Part shown: in pieces, positions 44,501-54,673 of the stretch | Position numbering within the stretch: position 1 is the first letter of the stretch | Layout of the letters: each line of letters starts with the position of its first letter | DNA from: Hydrogenimonas cancrithermarum | GTDB taxonomy: Bacteria; Campylobacterota; Campylobacteria; Campylobacterales; Hydrogenimonadaceae | Length of the DNA: 64,000 bases | NCBI RefSeq assembly: GCF_030296055.1 | Contig: NZ_AP027370.1 | Coordinates: forward strand, 944,501 to 1,008,500 | Direction: 5' to 3' | Program-made: the position numbers and the translations under genes | Notes under the pieces: generated by a model | Database searches by the model: none | Told to the model about the DNA's origin: nothing | The model's input: the letters and a program-made list of their open reading frames with translations, nothing else

Positions 44501-44577
44501 TTGTCTCGACACTTTCCTTATCGTTCCAATTTTTTCTGCTTCTTTAACCCATTCCAGCAACTTTCCAGGAGTTTTCC

Positions 44578-45765
44578 ATGTATACGCTTCTATCGATTGA
44601 AGGCGGTGTCTGTGCCCCGAAAGGTTTTTTTGCCGACGGAATCTCTGCAGGATTGAAACCCGACAACCAAAAAGACCTCGCCTTTATCCATTCGGAGACA
44701 CTTTGCGATATCCGCGCCATTTTCACCACCAACCGCTTCCAGGCGGCTCCGATTCTTCATTTTAGAAAACATGCGATCGAAACGACCAATTTCGTACTGA
44801 TCAATGCGAAAAACGCCAATGCCATGACGGGAGAGCGCGGCATCGAAGATATCGAAACGGTCTTGGAACATGCCCGTGCGACGTTCAAAAAGATCCAAAA
44901 TCCCGTCATGAGCTCCACAGGGGTTATCGGTGTTCCCCTGCCCAAAGGGAAGATCATGAAGGGCCTCGAGCGTTTCGACCTCGCGAAGCGGGATGGGAAT
45001 GCCGCCGCCAAAGCGATCATGACGACCGACAGCTACGAGAAACACGTTGCATTCGAAGTGATTCTCGAAAACGGTGAATCCTTCAGAATCGGTGCGATGG
45101 CCAAAGGTGCGGGGATGATCAATCCTGCGATGGCGACGATGCTCTGTTTCATCACGACCGATGCGGCGATTCCGGCGGATGAAATGGGGCCGATGTTGAA
45201 AGCTTATGCCGAAACCACGTTCAATGCCATCAGTGTCGACGGAGACACTTCGACGAACGATACCGTGATGCTGCTCAGCAACCGCTTGTCGGGAGTTTAC
45301 GACAAAGAAGCGTTCGCCCATGCGATCGAAAGGGTCATGCATGAACTTGCACTGAAGATCGTCTCAGACGGTGAAGGTGCGACCAAATGCGTCGCATTCG
45401 AGATTACCGGTGCAGCCAACCGTGAAGAAGCCGCCATTGCCGCCAAAGCGCTCACCAATTCGCTTCTGGTCAAAACGGCCCTATACGGAGAAGACCCCAA
45501 CTGGGGACGCATCGCATCGACGATCGGTGCGAGCGGGGTTGCGTGCGATCCGGCGACATTGACCATCACGTTCGGCAATGTCACCGTTTACGAGAGGGGA
45601 GAGATCCTTTTCGATGAAGAGCGGGAAGCCAAAGCGGCGAAAGTGATGCAAAAAGATGCATTCGCCATTCATTGTGACCTCGGCATCGGCAAAGGAAGCT
45701 TTACGGCCTACGGATGTGATTTGGGGCATGAATATGTCAAAATCAATGCCGATTACAGAACATAA
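44578..45765 (+). CDS. argJ: Bifunctional glutamate N-acetyltransferase / ornithine acetyltransferase
   Basis: A 395-residue arginine biosynthesis enzyme made as a self-cleaving precursor. The cleavage site is in [16 protein letters not shown], where the Thr of ATML becomes the nucleophile of the beta chain. [17 protein letters not shown] and the C-terminal [17 protein letters not shown] are typical. Together with argF at the left end it shows a functional arginine pathway, though the genes are not clustered. Confidence 0.95.
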   Translation: MYTLLSIEGGVCAPKGFFADGISAGLKPDNQKDLAFIHSETLCDIRAIFTTNRFQAAPILHFRKHAIETTNFVLINAKNANAMTGERGIEDIETVLEHARATFKKIQNPVMSSTGVIGVPLPKGKIMKGLERFDLAKRDGNAAAKAIMTTDSYEKHVAFEVILENGESFRIGAMAKGAGMINPAMATMLCFITTDAAIPADEMGPMLKAYAETTFNAISVDGDTSTNDTVMLLSNRLSGVYDKEAFAHAIERVMHELALKIVSDGEGATKCVAFEITGAANREEAAIAAKALTNSLLVKTALYGEDPNWGRIASTIGASGVACDPATLTITFGNVTVYERGEILFDEEREAKAAKVMQKDAFAIHCDLGIGKGSFTAYGCDLGHEYVKINADYRT

Positions 45766-45780
45766 TAAGCAAGAATTTAA

Positions 45781-45786
45781 TATAAT
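45781..45786 (+). promoter_or_regulatory. -10 element before the DUF465 gene
   Basis: TATAAT 27 bp before the start codon, in the 47-bp gap after argJ; no distinct -35. Confidence 0.45.
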
Positions 45787-45812
45787 CTGAAAAATTTAAA
45801 CAGGAGAGAAAG

Positions 45813-46040
45813 ATGCTTCACGAATATCGCGACATCATCAGCAAACTGAAAGTGGAAAATGCACATTTCGCAAAGATTTTCGAGCGCCACAACGAACTTG
45901 ACAAAATTGTAACCGAAGTGGAAGAGGGACGCCAGCATATGGACGACCTGGAGCTCGAGAAGCTGAAAAAAGAGAAGCTGCGCCTCAAAGACGAAGCTTA
46001 CAAAATGATTCTCGAATACAAGAAGAAACACAACCTCTAA
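45813..46040 (+). CDS. DUF465 (YdcH-like) small coiled-coil protein
   Basis: A 75-residue, highly charged helical protein (MLHEYRDIISKLKVENAHFAKIFERHNELDKIV...LEKLKKEKLRLKDEAYKMILEYKKKH). This is the DUF465 pattern, small proteins with unknown role. AGGAGAG precedes the ATG. It is followed by a strong hairpin shared with accA. Confidence 0.85.
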   Translation: MLHEYRDIISKLKVENAHFAKIFERHNELDKIVTEVEEGRQHMDDLELEKLKKEKLRLKDEAYKMILEYKKKHNL

Positions 46041-46050
46041 AAACCCGTTG

Positions 46051-46072
46051 ACGGCGGCAAAAAAGCCGCCGT
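46051..46072. terminator. Bidirectional terminator between DUF465 gene and accA
   Basis: ACGGCGGC-AAAAAA-GCCGCCGT, an eight-pair stem between converging genes. On the plus strand the T tract is weak (TTCCCCC), and on the minus strand likewise, so it may need Rho or act mainly as a barrier. Confidence 0.65.
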
Positions 46073-46096
46073 TCCCCCTGTATCTTCGCTTTTAAA

Positions 46097-47044
46097 CTAC
46101 TTCTTTTCCGGTTCAGCAAACGCACCGAAACTCATCATCTTTTCGTAACGCTGCTGCATGCGCGCCTCTTTGCCCATCTCTTCGAGTGCCGCGACCTGTG
46201 AAAGAAAATAGTCGCCGACCGCTTGGGCGGCACCCTCTTTATCGCGATGCGCACCAATCAGAGGTTCGTCGATTATATCGTCGATCAGCCCCATTTTCGA
46301 AAGCTCGTCAGGGGTGATTTTGAGCGCTTTCGTCGCCTGCTCCACCTTCGCGGGATCGTTCCACAAAATAGCGGCACATCCCTCCGGTGAAATGACACTG
46401 AAGATCGAATAACGCATCATCGCGAGTTTGTCGGCGACACCGATCGCCAGTGCACCGCCGCTGCCGCCTTCGCCGATGACCACGGAAACGGTAATCGTAT
46501 CGAGGCGGCTCAGTTCCAGCAGGTTTCGCGCAATCGCCTCGCTCTGCCCGCGTTCTTCCGCCCCGAGCCCGGGGTAGGCACCCGGCGTGTCGATCAGCAT
46601 CAAGATCGGAAGGCCGAATTTTTCGGCCATCTTCGCGGCACGAAGCGCTTTTCTGTACCCCTCGGGGTGAGGCATGCCGAAATTTCTTTTCAGCTTGTTT
46701 TTCGTCCCACGCCCCTTCTGTTCACCGATCACCAGACATTTTCGGTCGTCGATATAACCAAGATAGCAGATAATCGCCGGATCGTCCCTGAACGTTCTGT
46801 CACCGTGGATTTCAACGGCGTCACGCATCAAAAGACGGATATAGTCGAGTGCGTAGGGCCGGTCGGGATGACGTGCAAGTTGGAGTTTTTGGTAGTCGGA
46901 GAGGTTTTTATAGACTTTCGCGAGCTCTTTTTCAAGATCTTTTTCGAGTATGACTATCGCTTCCGTATCGCCCCGCACTTTAGCGGAGGCGATCTCGTCC
47001 TCTATCTCTTTGAGTTTCTCTTCGAACGGAAGATAGGTAGCCAC
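46097..47044 (-). CDS. accA: Acetyl-CoA carboxylase carboxyltransferase subunit alpha
   Basis: A 315-residue subunit of the enzyme that makes malonyl-CoA. Signatures include [58 protein letters not shown] and [22 protein letters not shown]. It immediately follows fabF on the minus strand (one base gap) and belongs to the fabG-acpP-fabF-accA fatty acid cluster. Confidence 0.96.
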   Translation of the reverse strand: MATYLPFEEKLKEIEDEIASAKVRGDTEAIVILEKDLEKELAKVYKNLSDYQKLQLARHPDRPYALDYIRLLMRDAVEIHGDRTFRDDPAIICYLGYIDDRKCLVIGEQKGRGTKNKLKRNFGMPHPEGYRKALRAAKMAEKFGLPILMLIDTPGAYPGLGAEERGQSEAIARNLLELSRLDTITVSVVIGEGGSGGALAIGVADKLAMMRYSIFSVISPEGCAAILWNDPAKVEQATKALKITPDELSKMGLIDDIIDEPLIGAHRDKEGAAQAVGDYFLSQVAALEEMGKEARMQQRYEKMMSFGAFAEPEKK

Positions 47045-47045
47045 A

Positions 47046-48269
47046 TCAGACCTTTTTGAAAATCAGGACACCGTTGGTGCCGCCGAATCCGAAGGAGTTG
47101 CTCATCGCGACCTCGATCTTCGCCTCGCGCGGCGTGTTCGGAACATAGTCGAGATCGCAATCCGGATCGGGGTTTTCGTAGTTGATCGTCGGGGGCATGA
47201 TGCTGTCGCGCATCGCCATCAGCGTCACGACCGCTTCGATCGCTCCGGCGGCACCGAGACAGTGTGCCGTCTGCCCCTTGGTCGAGCTGACCGGAGGGCA
47301 GTTCTCCTTCCCCCCGAAAGCTTTCTTGATCGCCATCGTCTCGTACCAATCGTTGTATTTGGTACTGGTACCGTGTGCATTGATATAGTCGACATTTGGA
47401 TTGCCGGCCATCGTCAACGCCGCTCTCATCGCACGATAAGCACCCTCTCCTTCGGGAGCCGGTGTCGTGATATGGTTGGCATCGCCGCTCTCGCCGAATC
47501 CGATCAGCTCGCCATAGATGCGGGCACCACGTGCAACGGCGGCATCGTACTCTTCAAGAACGAGCGCACCCGCCCCTTCTCCCATGACAAAACCGCCACG
47601 CTCCGCATCGAAAGGGCGTGACGCTTTCTTCGGCTCGTCGTTACGTGTCGATAGCGCTTTCATCGCCGCGAAACCTCCGATACCGACCGGGCAGATCGCG
47701 GCTTCCGCACCAACGACGAGCATTCTGTCGGCACCGCCGAGAAGAATGGTTTTCGCCGCTTCACTGACGGCATGGGTTCCAGCTGCACAGGCCGTGACAC
47801 TCGAAAGGTTCGGGCCTTTGAGCTTGTGCTCGATCGAAACGAATCCGCCCAGCATGTTTACGAGTGCGGAGGGGATGAAAAATGGAGAGATTCGGCGCGG
47901 GCCTCTGTTTTCGCAGATGATGGCGTTTCTTTCGATATTCGCCAATCCGCCGATTCCGGATGCCGAAGAGACACCGAAACGCTCCCGTTCGACGCTATCG
48001 TCGATACCGGCATCCGCCATCGCTTCGGATGCCGCTTTGATGCCGAGTTGAATGAAGCGGTCCGCCTTTTTGACCTCCTTGGGATCCATCACAGTGGTCG
48101 GATCGAAATCTTTCACTTCCGCCGCGATCTGAACGCTCTGTTTGCTCGCGTCGAACAAAGTAATTCTTTCAATGCCACATTGTCCGTCAAGTATGGCTTT
48201 AAAAGAACTCTCTTTATCGTGTCCTACTGCATTGATCATTCCAAGTCCGGTTACGACCACTCGCCTCAC
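47046..48269 (-). CDS. fabF: Beta-ketoacyl-ACP synthase II
   Basis: A 407-residue condensing enzyme for fatty-acid elongation. The nucleophile cysteine is in [17 protein letters not shown], the histidines are in [14 protein letters not shown] and [15 protein letters not shown], and the start is [16 protein letters not shown]. It lies between acpP and accA on the same strand. Confidence 0.96.
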   Translation of the reverse strand: MRRVVVTGLGMINAVGHDKESSFKAILDGQCGIERITLFDASKQSVQIAAEVKDFDPTTVMDPKEVKKADRFIQLGIKAASEAMADAGIDDSVERERFGVSSASGIGGLANIERNAIICENRGPRRISPFFIPSALVNMLGGFVSIEHKLKGPNLSSVTACAAGTHAVSEAAKTILLGGADRMLVVGAEAAICPVGIGGFAAMKALSTRNDEPKKASRPFDAERGGFVMGEGAGALVLEEYDAAVARGARIYGELIGFGESGDANHITTPAPEGEGAYRAMRAALTMAGNPNVDYINAHGTSTKYNDWYETMAIKKAFGGKENCPPVSSTKGQTAHCLGAAGAIEAVVTLMAMRDSIMPPTINYENPDPDCDLDYVPNTPREAKIEVAMSNSFGFGGTNGVLIFKKV

Positions 48270-48295
48270 ATAATCTCCTTTATTCGTTCATCAAT

Positions 48296-48311
48296 CCCGC
48301 ACGAAGGCGGG
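48296..48311 (-). terminator. Small hairpin between acpP and fabF
   Basis: CCCGC-N6-GCGGG eight bases after the acpP stop (read on the minus strand). It is likely an attenuator or mRNA-end protector letting acpP, needed in excess, be expressed above fabF. Confidence 0.45.
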
Positions 48312-48318
48312 AACAGTG

Positions 48319-48549
48319 TTACTTGTTTTCTTCGATATACTTGACCGCGTCACCGACAGTCTGGATCTTTTCAGCCTGGTCGTCCGGAATTTCGATACCG
48401 AATTTCTCTTCAAGGGCCATAACCAGTTCAACAACATCGAGGCTGTCGGCACCGAGATCCTCAACGAATTTCGACTCCATCTTTACTTCGTCCGGGTTGA
48501 CGTTGAGCTGCTCTACAACTACCTCTTTTACGTCGTCAAAAAGTGCCAT
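48319..48549 (-). CDS. acpP: Acyl carrier protein
   Basis: A 76-residue acidic helical protein with the phosphopantetheine attachment serine in [31 protein letters not shown]. It carries acyl chains in fatty acid synthesis and is located between fabG and fabF as in many bacteria. GGAG lies before the ATG. Confidence 0.97.
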   Translation of the reverse strand: MALFDDVKEVVVEQLNVNPDEVKMESKFVEDLGADSLDVVELVMALEEKFGIEIPDDQAEKIQTVGDAVKYIEENK

Positions 48550-48617
48550 TACAATCTCCTTTTAAAATGAATTGCATAATGGTAGCAAAAATATCTTTAA
48601 ATGAATAGAAATAAGGT

Positions 48618-48671
48618 GGTTATCGGTTATCGGTTTTTCGTTAACGGAGGAATATGGGGACGCGAAGCGTC
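48618..48671. repeat. Heptamers (GGTTATC) plus GAA-loop hairpin between acpP and fabG
   Basis: Two perfect GGTTATC copies and GGTTTTT, then after 20 bp GACGC-GAA-GCGTC, a five-pair hairpin overlapping the fabG stop codon. Same family as the 35.1, 39.5 and 49.4 kb sites. Confidence 0.7.
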
Positions 48672-49416
48672 ACGCCATATTCATACCACCGTTGACTTTG
48701 AGGGTTTCGCCGGTAATGTAACTCGCGTGGTCGCTGAGAAGAAAAGCGATCGATTCTGCGACCTCTTTGGGGTCTCCGAAACGTGAAAGCGGAATACGGT
48801 CGATGAAAGCCTGCTTGATCTCCTCTTTCAACTCGTCCGTCATATCGGTCTTGATGAATCCCGGTGTAACGGTGTTGAAGCGAATGTTGCGCGCTGCTCC
48901 TTCGATGGCGAAACTTTTGGTCATCGCGATGAGCCCGCCTTTACTGGCACTGTAGTTGGTCTGGCCTGCGTTGCCCGTCTCTCCAACGATCGACGCGACG
49001 TTGACGACGGCACCGAAGCGCTTCTTGCCCATCACTTTGATCGCCTCGCGGCAGCCGATAAAGGCGGAAGTGAGGTTGGCGCGGATCACCGCTTCGAACT
49101 CTTCGACCTTCATACGCATCGCCAGTTTGTCTTTGGTGATACCGGCATTGTTGACGATGTACGCCAGTTCCCCATCGGCATCGACAATCGTTTTGACCGC
49201 ATCGACATAGGCCGCTTCGTCACTGACGTCGAAACCTATTACCGCCGCTTCGCCGCCCGCCGCTTCGATCTCCGCCTTCACTGCGTCGGCCGCTTCCGCG
49301 CCGCTTCGGTAGTTGATCCACACTTTCAAGCCATACCCCGCGAGAACTTTCGCGATCTCAGCACCGATCCCTCGGCTCGCACCCGTCACCAGTACGTTTT
49401 TACCTGTAAATTTCAA
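48670..49416 (-). CDS. fabG: 3-oxoacyl-ACP reductase
   Basis: A 248-residue short-chain dehydrogenase that reduces 3-ketoacyl-ACP with NADPH. The cofactor loop is TGASRGIGAEIA, NNAGITKD follows, the catalytic Ser is near VNVASIVGETG, and YSASKGG has the Tyr and Lys. The C-terminus TGETLKVNGGMNMA is typical. The stop codon lies in a repeat-family hairpin. Confidence 0.96.
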   Translation of the reverse strand: MKFTGKNVLVTGASRGIGAEIAKVLAGYGLKVWINYRSGAEAADAVKAEIEAAGGEAAVIGFDVSDEAAYVDAVKTIVDADGELAYIVNNAGITKDKLAMRMKVEEFEAVIRANLTSAFIGCREAIKVMGKKRFGAVVNVASIVGETGNAGQTNYSASKGGLIAMTKSFAIEGAARNIRFNTVTPGFIKTDMTDELKEEIKQAFIDRIPLSRFGDPKEVAESIAFLLSDHASYITGETLKVNGGMNMA

Positions 49417-49450
49417 AGAGACTCCTTTTTATAATTTCATAAAAATGATA

Positions 49451-49503
49451 GAGCGCAAAGCGCTCATCCAAAATTTCTCATCGCTCACTTCTCATTACTC
49501 ACC
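49451..49503. repeat. CGC-AAA-GCG hairpin followed by heptamers, before gpmI stop
   Basis: GAGCGC-AAA-GCGCTC is followed by TCTCATC, GCTCACT, TCTCATT and ACTCACC, ending two bases before the gpmI stop codon. The order hairpin-then-heptads mirrors the uvrB site in reverse. Confidence 0.75.
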
Positions 49504-49505
49504 GC

Positions 49506-50987
49506 CTAGATCAGCGGCTCATCCATCTCTTCCGGTATCGGAAGCTCCATCAGCTTCAATACCGTCGGTGCGATGTTGTTCAACGCTCCGGGTTTGACCT
49601 CTTCGACATCGGGCGCCATCACAAAACCCCAGACGTCACCGACCGTATGGTTGGTCAGGACATTCCCCTTCTCGTCCAGCATCTCCTCGCAGTTGCCGTG
49701 GTCGGAAGTGAGTACGAGGCGATAATCTTTCTCTCTCGCCTTCTCGACGATGCGCCCAAGCTCGCGGTCGACCGCTTCGACCGCTTTGACCGCCGCTTCG
49801 AAATTGCCTGTATGGCCCACCATATCGCCATTGGCGAAGTTGACGACGATAAAATCGTACGCCTCGTCCATTGCCGTCAATACCGCATCTCCCACCTGCG
49901 GTGCACTCATTTCCGGTTTCATATCGTAGGTCTTGACCCTCGGGCTTGGAATCAACACACGCGACTCGTTCAGCACCGGCTCCTCCACACCGCCGTTGAA
50001 AAAGAATGTCACGTGCGCGTACTTCTCGGTTTCGGCTGTATGCAGCTGTGTCAGGCCCGCATTGGAAATGACTTCCGCCAATGTGTTTTTGGGCACCTCT
50101 TTTCTGAAAAGTACCGGGTAGGGAAAGGACTTGTCGTATTCGGTCATCGTCGCGATATGCAGATGCAACGGTTTGCGCTCGAACGCGTCGAACTTCGGAT
50201 CGCCGATGGCCGTGACGATCTCTCTCATCCGGTCGCTTCTGAAGTTCATGAACAAAACAGCGTCGCCATCTCTCATCCCCTCGTACCCGTCGAACGCAGT
50301 AGGCTCGATGAACTCGTCGGTCACATCTTCGGCGTAGCTGGCCTCGACGTACTCGAGGCAAGAGAGGTCGGTCTTCGGTGTCGCTTCGACGATCGCACGG
50401 TACCCTTTTTCTACACGCTCCCATCGCTGGTCACGGTCCATCGTATAGAAGCGGCCGCCGATCGTGGCGATGGAGATGTTGTCGTTCAGAATCTCTTCGA
50501 TCTGTTTCAGATACTTCGGTGCCGATGTCGGAGAGACATCGCGTCCGTCGGTAATGAGATGCAAAAAGACCCTCTTGCCCGCTTCGGCCGCGATCTTCGC
50601 CACACCGATAATGTGCTCGATATGGGAATGAACCCCGCCGTCGCTCATCAAGCCGATCAGGTGGAGGCGGTCGCTTTCGCTCAAAAGCGCTTGCAGTACC
50701 TCGTTGCTCTTGAGGCTGCCGTCTTCGAGCGCCAGAGAGATCTTCACCAGATCCTGGTAAAGCACCCGGCCGCTGCCGATCGTCATGTGGCCCACTTCGG
50801 AGTTGCCCATCTGTCCCTCGGGTAGCCCGACATGGAGTCCGTAGGTGTGGATCAGCGTATGGGGAAGTTCTTTGAAGAGTTTTTCATACGTCGGTTTTTG
50901 CGCCGCTTCGAAAGCGTTGGCTTTGGAGTTCGGCTTGTAGCCAATGCCATCGGTAATGACAAGTATCGCCTTTTTTGACACGTTCAT
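49506..50987 (-). CDS. gpmI: 2,3-bisphosphoglycerate-independent phosphoglycerate mutase
   Basis: A 493-residue manganese enzyme of glycolysis/gluconeogenesis. It starts with [17 protein letters not shown], containing the metal Asp and, further on, the catalytic Ser region [20 protein letters not shown]. The second metal region is [31 protein letters not shown], with [10 protein letters not shown] near the C-terminus. It is divergent from mraY, with a 107-bp AT-rich gap. Confidence 0.96.
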   Translation of the reverse strand: MNVSKKAILVITDGIGYKPNSKANAFEAAQKPTYEKLFKELPHTLIHTYGLHVGLPEGQMGNSEVGHMTIGSGRVLYQDLVKISLALEDGSLKSNEVLQALLSESDRLHLIGLMSDGGVHSHIEHIIGVAKIAAEAGKRVFLHLITDGRDVSPTSAPKYLKQIEEILNDNISIATIGGRFYTMDRDQRWERVEKGYRAIVEATPKTDLSCLEYVEASYAEDVTDEFIEPTAFDGYEGMRDGDAVLFMNFRSDRMREIVTAIGDPKFDAFERKPLHLHIATMTEYDKSFPYPVLFRKEVPKNTLAEVISNAGLTQLHTAETEKYAHVTFFFNGGVEEPVLNESRVLIPSPRVKTYDMKPEMSAPQVGDAVLTAMDEAYDFIVVNFANGDMVGHTGNFEAAVKAVEAVDRELGRIVEKAREKDYRLVLTSDHGNCEEMLDEKGNVLTNHTVGDVWGFVMAPDVEEVKPGALNNIAPTVLKLMELPIPEEMDEPLI

Positions 50988-51094
50988 ATCCCTTAATCGA
51001 GTATTATGGTAAATTTATACTGTTTTATGCGCAACTATATTAAAATACCGCTTTCAAGCTCCTAAAAATTCATAACGATATAGGTTTTAAAATA

Positions 51095-52159
51095 ATGCTT
51101 TATTGGTTTTACCGACACCTCGATATCAACCTTTTTCAATACATCACCGTCCGTGCCGGTTTCGCCTTCTTCATCGCGTTCGTGTTCACCATCTACCTCA
51201 TGCCTCTTTTCATAAGCTGGGCGAAGACGAAAAAAGCGAGCCAGCCAATCAACAAATTCGTCCCGAAAGCCCATTTGAAGAAGAGCAATACACCCACGAT
51301 GGGCGGTGTCGTCTTCATCTTCTCCACCGTCGTCGCGACACTCTTGAGCGCCAACCTCAGCAACCTCTACATCATCGGCGGCCTCATGACGCTTGTCGGT
51401 TTCTGCGCATTGGGGCTCGGCGACGATCTCGGCAAAGTCGTTTCTGGCAACAACCTCAAAGGGCTCACCGCTCGGGCGAAATTCGCCATCCAGCTTCTTT
51501 TGGGGCTGGGAATCGGCGCTTTCTTGCTTGGCATCATCGGTTTCAATACCGAATTTTACGTGCCTTTCGTCAAGTTTCCGCTCTTCGACATGCAGTGGGG
51601 AGCCGTCCTTTTCTGGGCGCTCGTCATCGTCGCGGCGAGCAATGCCGTCAACCTCACCGACGGCCTCGACGGCCTTGCCACCGTCCCATCCGTCTTCGCC
51701 CTCTTTTCGCTCGGTGTCATCGTCTACGTCACCGGCAACGCGGTCCTCAGCCACTACCTGCTCTGGCCGAAAGTCATCGGCGTGGGGGAAGTGGCGGTCG
51801 TCGCATCGGCACTCATTGGCGCACTCATCGGTTTTCTGTGGTACAACTGCAACCCGGCCGAAGTCTTCATGGGCGACAGCGGCAGCCTCGCCGTCGGTGC
51901 TTTTTTGGGTTATATGGCGATTCTTGGCAAAAGTGAAATCCTGCTCATTCTCATCGGTGCGATCTTCGTCATCGAAACGGTTTCTGTCATCGCGCAGATC
52001 GGCAGCTACAAACTGCGTGGCAAGCGGATCTTCCTGATGGCACCGATCCACCACCATTTCGAGATGAAACAGTGGGCGGAGAACAAGATCATCGTACGAT
52101 TTTGGATCATCGCCTTCATCGCCAACCTTTTGGCACTCATCACACTGAAGATCCGATGA
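51095..52159 (+). CDS. mraY: Phospho-N-acetylmuramoyl-pentapeptide transferase
   Basis: A 354-residue ten-helix inner-membrane enzyme making lipid I from UDP-MurNAc-pentapeptide and undecaprenyl phosphate. The Mg-binding aspartates are visible in [25 protein letters not shown] and [15 protein letters not shown], and the histidine loop is [11 protein letters not shown]. It overlaps murD by 4 bp, so they form a peptidoglycan operon. Confidence 0.97.
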   Translation: MLYWFYRHLDINLFQYITVRAGFAFFIAFVFTIYLMPLFISWAKTKKASQPINKFVPKAHLKKSNTPTMGGVVFIFSTVVATLLSANLSNLYIIGGLMTLVGFCALGLGDDLGKVVSGNNLKGLTARAKFAIQLLLGLGIGAFLLGIIGFNTEFYVPFVKFPLFDMQWGAVLFWALVIVAASNAVNLTDGLDGLATVPSVFALFSLGVIVYVTGNAVLSHYLLWPKVIGVGEVAVVASALIGALIGFLWYNCNPAEVFMGDSGSLAVGAFLGYMAILGKSEILLILIGAIFVIETVSVIAQIGSYKLRGKRIFLMAPIHHHFEMKQWAENKIIVRFWIIAFIANLLALITLKIR

Positions 52160-53400
52160 TGGCACGCATCACGCTTTTCGGATACGCAAAAACGACGCGG
52201 GCCATCGCCAAACGGTTCGGCCCTTGCACCTTTTTCGACGACAAAGTCACCGTCCCACACAAAGACGACGACGGCAACCTCTTGATGCCCCCATCGCTCT
52301 TCGATCCCGACAAGAGCGGTGTCGAAATCCCGAGCCCCGGATTCCCACCAAACCACCCGCTCATCCAAAAAGCCAAAAACCTCATCAGCGAATACGACCT
52401 GTTTCTTTCGAATCACGGAAAAAAATTTCTCAACACTCAGCACTCAATACTCAACACTCCTTATACCATCTGGATTTCAGGCACCAACGGCAAAACCACG
52501 ACGACACAGATGATTACCCACCTGTTGTCCCATAGAGGGGCTGTCAGCGGCGGAAACATCGGGACACCGCTGGCCGAAATGGATCCCGACGCTCCGATCT
52601 GGATTCTGGAAACCAGTTCGTTCACCCTCCATTACACCAAATATGCCAAACCCGACCTCTACCTGCTGCTGCCGGTCACGCCCGACCATCTCGCGTGGCA
52701 TGGCGGCGAAGAGGGATACATTTCCGACAAGCTCTCTCCACTAAAGCGGATGCGGGAAGGGGAGGCGATTCTGCTTCCAGAAATGTTTGCCGGCCGGCCA
52801 ACCGACGGTTTCAAAATTCCCTACACATCGGTCGGCGATCTGGCGGAATATTTTGGCATCGACCCCAGAAAGATCCGTTTCGAAGGAGCCTTTTTACTCG
52901 ATGCCCTGCTCGCACTCGGCGTATCGAAAATCCTTTTCGACGAAATCGATTATGAGAAGATCAACGCCTTCAGGCTCGATCCGCACCGCCAAGAGAAGAT
53001 CGTCGACAGCCGTGACAGGCTATGGATCAACGATTCCAAAGCGACCAATATCGATGCGACGATCCAGGCACTGGTACCATTCAAAAAGAGAAAAATCTTT
53101 CTCATCCTCGGAGGCGATGACAAAGGAGTCGACCTCACCCCACTTTTCGACGCGCTGAAATCTTACGACGTGGCCATCTTCGCCATCGGAAAAAACAGTG
53201 AAAAAATCGCCGATCTCGCCGACAGACACGCCCTCCGGTGCATCGTAACCGAAACCCTTGACCATGCCGTCACCGCGATCGACAAAATCCATACGCGTGA
53301 CGCCGTCGCCCTCCTCTCCCCCGCAGCGGCCAGCCTGGACCAATTTTCATCCTATGCCGAACGGGGAAATCTTTTCAAAGAAATCGTCAGCAGTTTTTAA
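52156..53400 (+). CDS. murD: UDP-N-acetylmuramoylalanine-D-glutamate ligase, with repeat-derived insert
   Basis: A 414-residue cytoplasmic ligase adding D-glutamate to UDP-MurNAc-L-Ala. The P-loop is [22 protein letters not shown] is the conserved acidic strand, and [16 protein letters not shown] and LILGGDDKG are the C-terminal domain motifs. Between residues about 92 and 102 the sequence [11 protein letters not shown] is encoded by four tandem heptamers (CTCAACA etc.). It sits on the surface just before the ATP-binding domain and does not disturb the frame. The start is the first of two adjacent ATGs, overlapping the mraY stop. Confidence 0.93.
   Translation: MMARITLFGYAKTTRAIAKRFGPCTFFDDKVTVPHKDDDGNLLMPPSLFDPDKSGVEIPSPGFPPNHPLIQKAKNLISEYDLFLSNHGKKFLNTQHSILNTPYTIWISGTNGKTTTTQMITHLLSHRGAVSGGNIGTPLAEMDPDAPIWILETSSFTLHYTKYAKPDLYLLLPVTPDHLAWHGGEEGYISDKLSPLKRMREGEAILLPEMFAGRPTDGFKIPYTSVGDLAEYFGIDPRKIRFEGAFLLDALLALGVSKILFDEIDYEKINAFRLDPHRQEKIVDSRDRLWINDSKATNIDATIQALVPFKKRKIFLILGGDDKGVDLTPLFDALKSYDVAIFAIGKNSEKIADLADRHALRCIVTETLDHAVTAIDKIHTRDAVALLSPAAASLDQFSSYAERGNLFKEIVSSF
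52429..52456. repeat. Heptamer tract inside murD
   Basis: CTCAACA, CTCAGCA, CTCAATA, CTCAACA: 28 bases in four heptads, flanked by CTCC. It is translated as part of a linker. This is the only member of the family fully inside a gene in this window. Confidence 0.85.
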
Positions 53401-53412
53401 GCGTAATTCTTC

Positions 53413-53418
53413 TATAAT
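53413..53418 (+). promoter_or_regulatory. -10 element of the tRNA-Phe gene
   Basis: TATAAT 19 bp before the tRNA 5' end, in the short gap after murD. Confidence 0.5.
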
Positions 53419-53436
53419 TTCGACCACTCAAAAGGC

Positions 53437-53512
53437 GGCCAGATAGCTCAGTCGGTAGAGCAGCAGACTGAAAATCTGCGTGTCGGCAGTTCGATTCTGC
53501 CTCTGGCCACCA
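53437..53512 (+). tRNA. tRNA-Phe (GAA)
   Basis: A 76-nt cloverleaf: acceptor stem GGCCAGA with TCTGGCC, D-arm TAGCTCAGTCGGTAGAGC, anticodon arm CAGACTGAAAATCTG with anticodon GAA, and TTCGATT in the T-arm. The CCA end is encoded. It is a likely attachment point for mobile DNA, and an IS30-type element lies 42 bp downstream. Confidence 0.98.
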
Positions 53513-53554
53513 CCTCTTTTCTATTCTGCATTTGAAACATCAACGAAATCGAAA

Positions 53555-54673
53555 CGCCCATTCAACCAGAGACTGCAACACCACCGATCAAGCCACAGAA
53601 TAAGCGACTGCCATTTTAGCGAAGAAAACTTCAGCCGGCGTTTTGTAGCCCAACACTTTCCTGGGTCGGTGGTTCAACCGGTTTTGCACCGCCACCACCT
53701 CTTTGTCCGTAATCTCTTCGAAAGCCTTGTGCTTGGGAAAGTATTCTCGTATCAATCCATTGGTATGTTCGTTGAGTCCTCTGTCACAGGAGTGGTAGGG
53801 ACGGGCGAAGAAGAAGCCGCTCTTTAGCCTTTCGCTGATGAGAGCGTGGTAAGCGAACTCCTTGCCGTTGTCGCTGGTGATGGTTCGGGTGATGGCTTTG
53901 ACGGGTTCGAGCAGGTGGAGAATGGCCCGGGTCACGTCATCGGCTCTTTTGCTGGTGACCTTTTTCATCAGCGTGAATTTCGAATGCCTGTCCACCAGGG
54001 TTACAATCCCCTGATGGTGTCCTCTGCCGATGATCGTGTCGGCCTCCCAGTCACCCACTCGGCGCTTGGTCTCGACGATGGCGGGACGCGCTTCGATGCC
54101 GATTCGCCCTTTGATGCTCCCTCGTTTGGCGTAGTTGTCCGAACGCCTGGTGTACTTTTTGCGTTTGTGGCGCAAAAAGAGATAGAGCGTACCACCCTGC
54201 TTCTGGTCACGGTAGACATAACGGTAGATCGTTTCGTGACTCACAGGATCGAGTCCATCCAGCCGCATACGTCCGCTGATCTGTTCGGGACTCCACCCCT
54301 CTTGCAGATGTTGACGGATGTAGCGTATGTGACTATGGCTCATGCGACGGTTCTTCTTCTTGTACTGATACCGCAACCGTGCCTCGATGGCGGCCTTTTC
54401 CGCAATGTACTCACCACCTGGACTGCTGTTGCGTTTCAGCTCCCGGCACACCGTCGAACGGTGCACGCCGATGTGTCTGGCGATGGCGCTTTGGCTCAAC
54501 CCCTCTTTTTTCAAAGCTTCGATCTGATATCGTTCTTTCAAGGTCAGCTGCGTATAGCTCATAAGTGTCCTTATCTTGCCGGATAATCTCACTTACTTAT
54601 TCTATCGCAGCTGACCTCTTCTGATTATCCGCCTCTGATTTTCTTGCTGTTGCACTTTAAAGTTGAATGGGCG
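53555..54673 (-). mobile_element. IS30-family insertion sequence, apparently complete
   Basis: The element is 1119 bp. Its ends are imperfect 25-bp inverted repeats (53555-53579 and 54649-54673): both read CGCCCATTCAAC, seven variable bases, TGCAAC, with 20 of 25 matching. AAA flanks both ends and may be a 3-bp target duplication. One intact transposase gene fills it. The insertion replaced the 3' end of a small ORF (see 54602). Confidence 0.88.
53588..54562 (-). CDS. IS30-family transposase
   Basis: A 324-residue DDE transposase. The N-terminal helix-turn-helix (YQIEALKKEGLSQSAIARHIGVHRSTVCRELKRNS) is typical of IS30, as is HIRYIRQHLQEGWSPEQISGRM. The catalytic acidic residues are in VGDWEADTIIG, TITSDNGKEFA and LNEHTNGLIREYFPK (DDE order). 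No frameshift is present, so it may be active. The upstream extension of ten codons is ignored because the start MSYTQLTLKERYQIE is typical. Confidence 0.93.
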   Translation of the reverse strand: MSYTQLTLKERYQIEALKKEGLSQSAIARHIGVHRSTVCRELKRNSSPGGEYIAEKAAIEARLRYQYKKKNRRMSHSHIRYIRQHLQEGWSPEQISGRMRLDGLDPVSHETIYRYVYRDQKQGGTLYLFLRHKRKKYTRRSDNYAKRGSIKGRIGIEARPAIVETKRRVGDWEADTIIGRGHHQGIVTLVDRHSKFTLMKKVTSKRADDVTRAILHLLEPVKAITRTITSDNGKEFAYHALISERLKSGFFFARPYHSCDRGLNEHTNGLIREYFPKHKAFEEITDKEVVAVQNRLNHRPRKVLGYKTPAEVFFAKMAVAYSVA

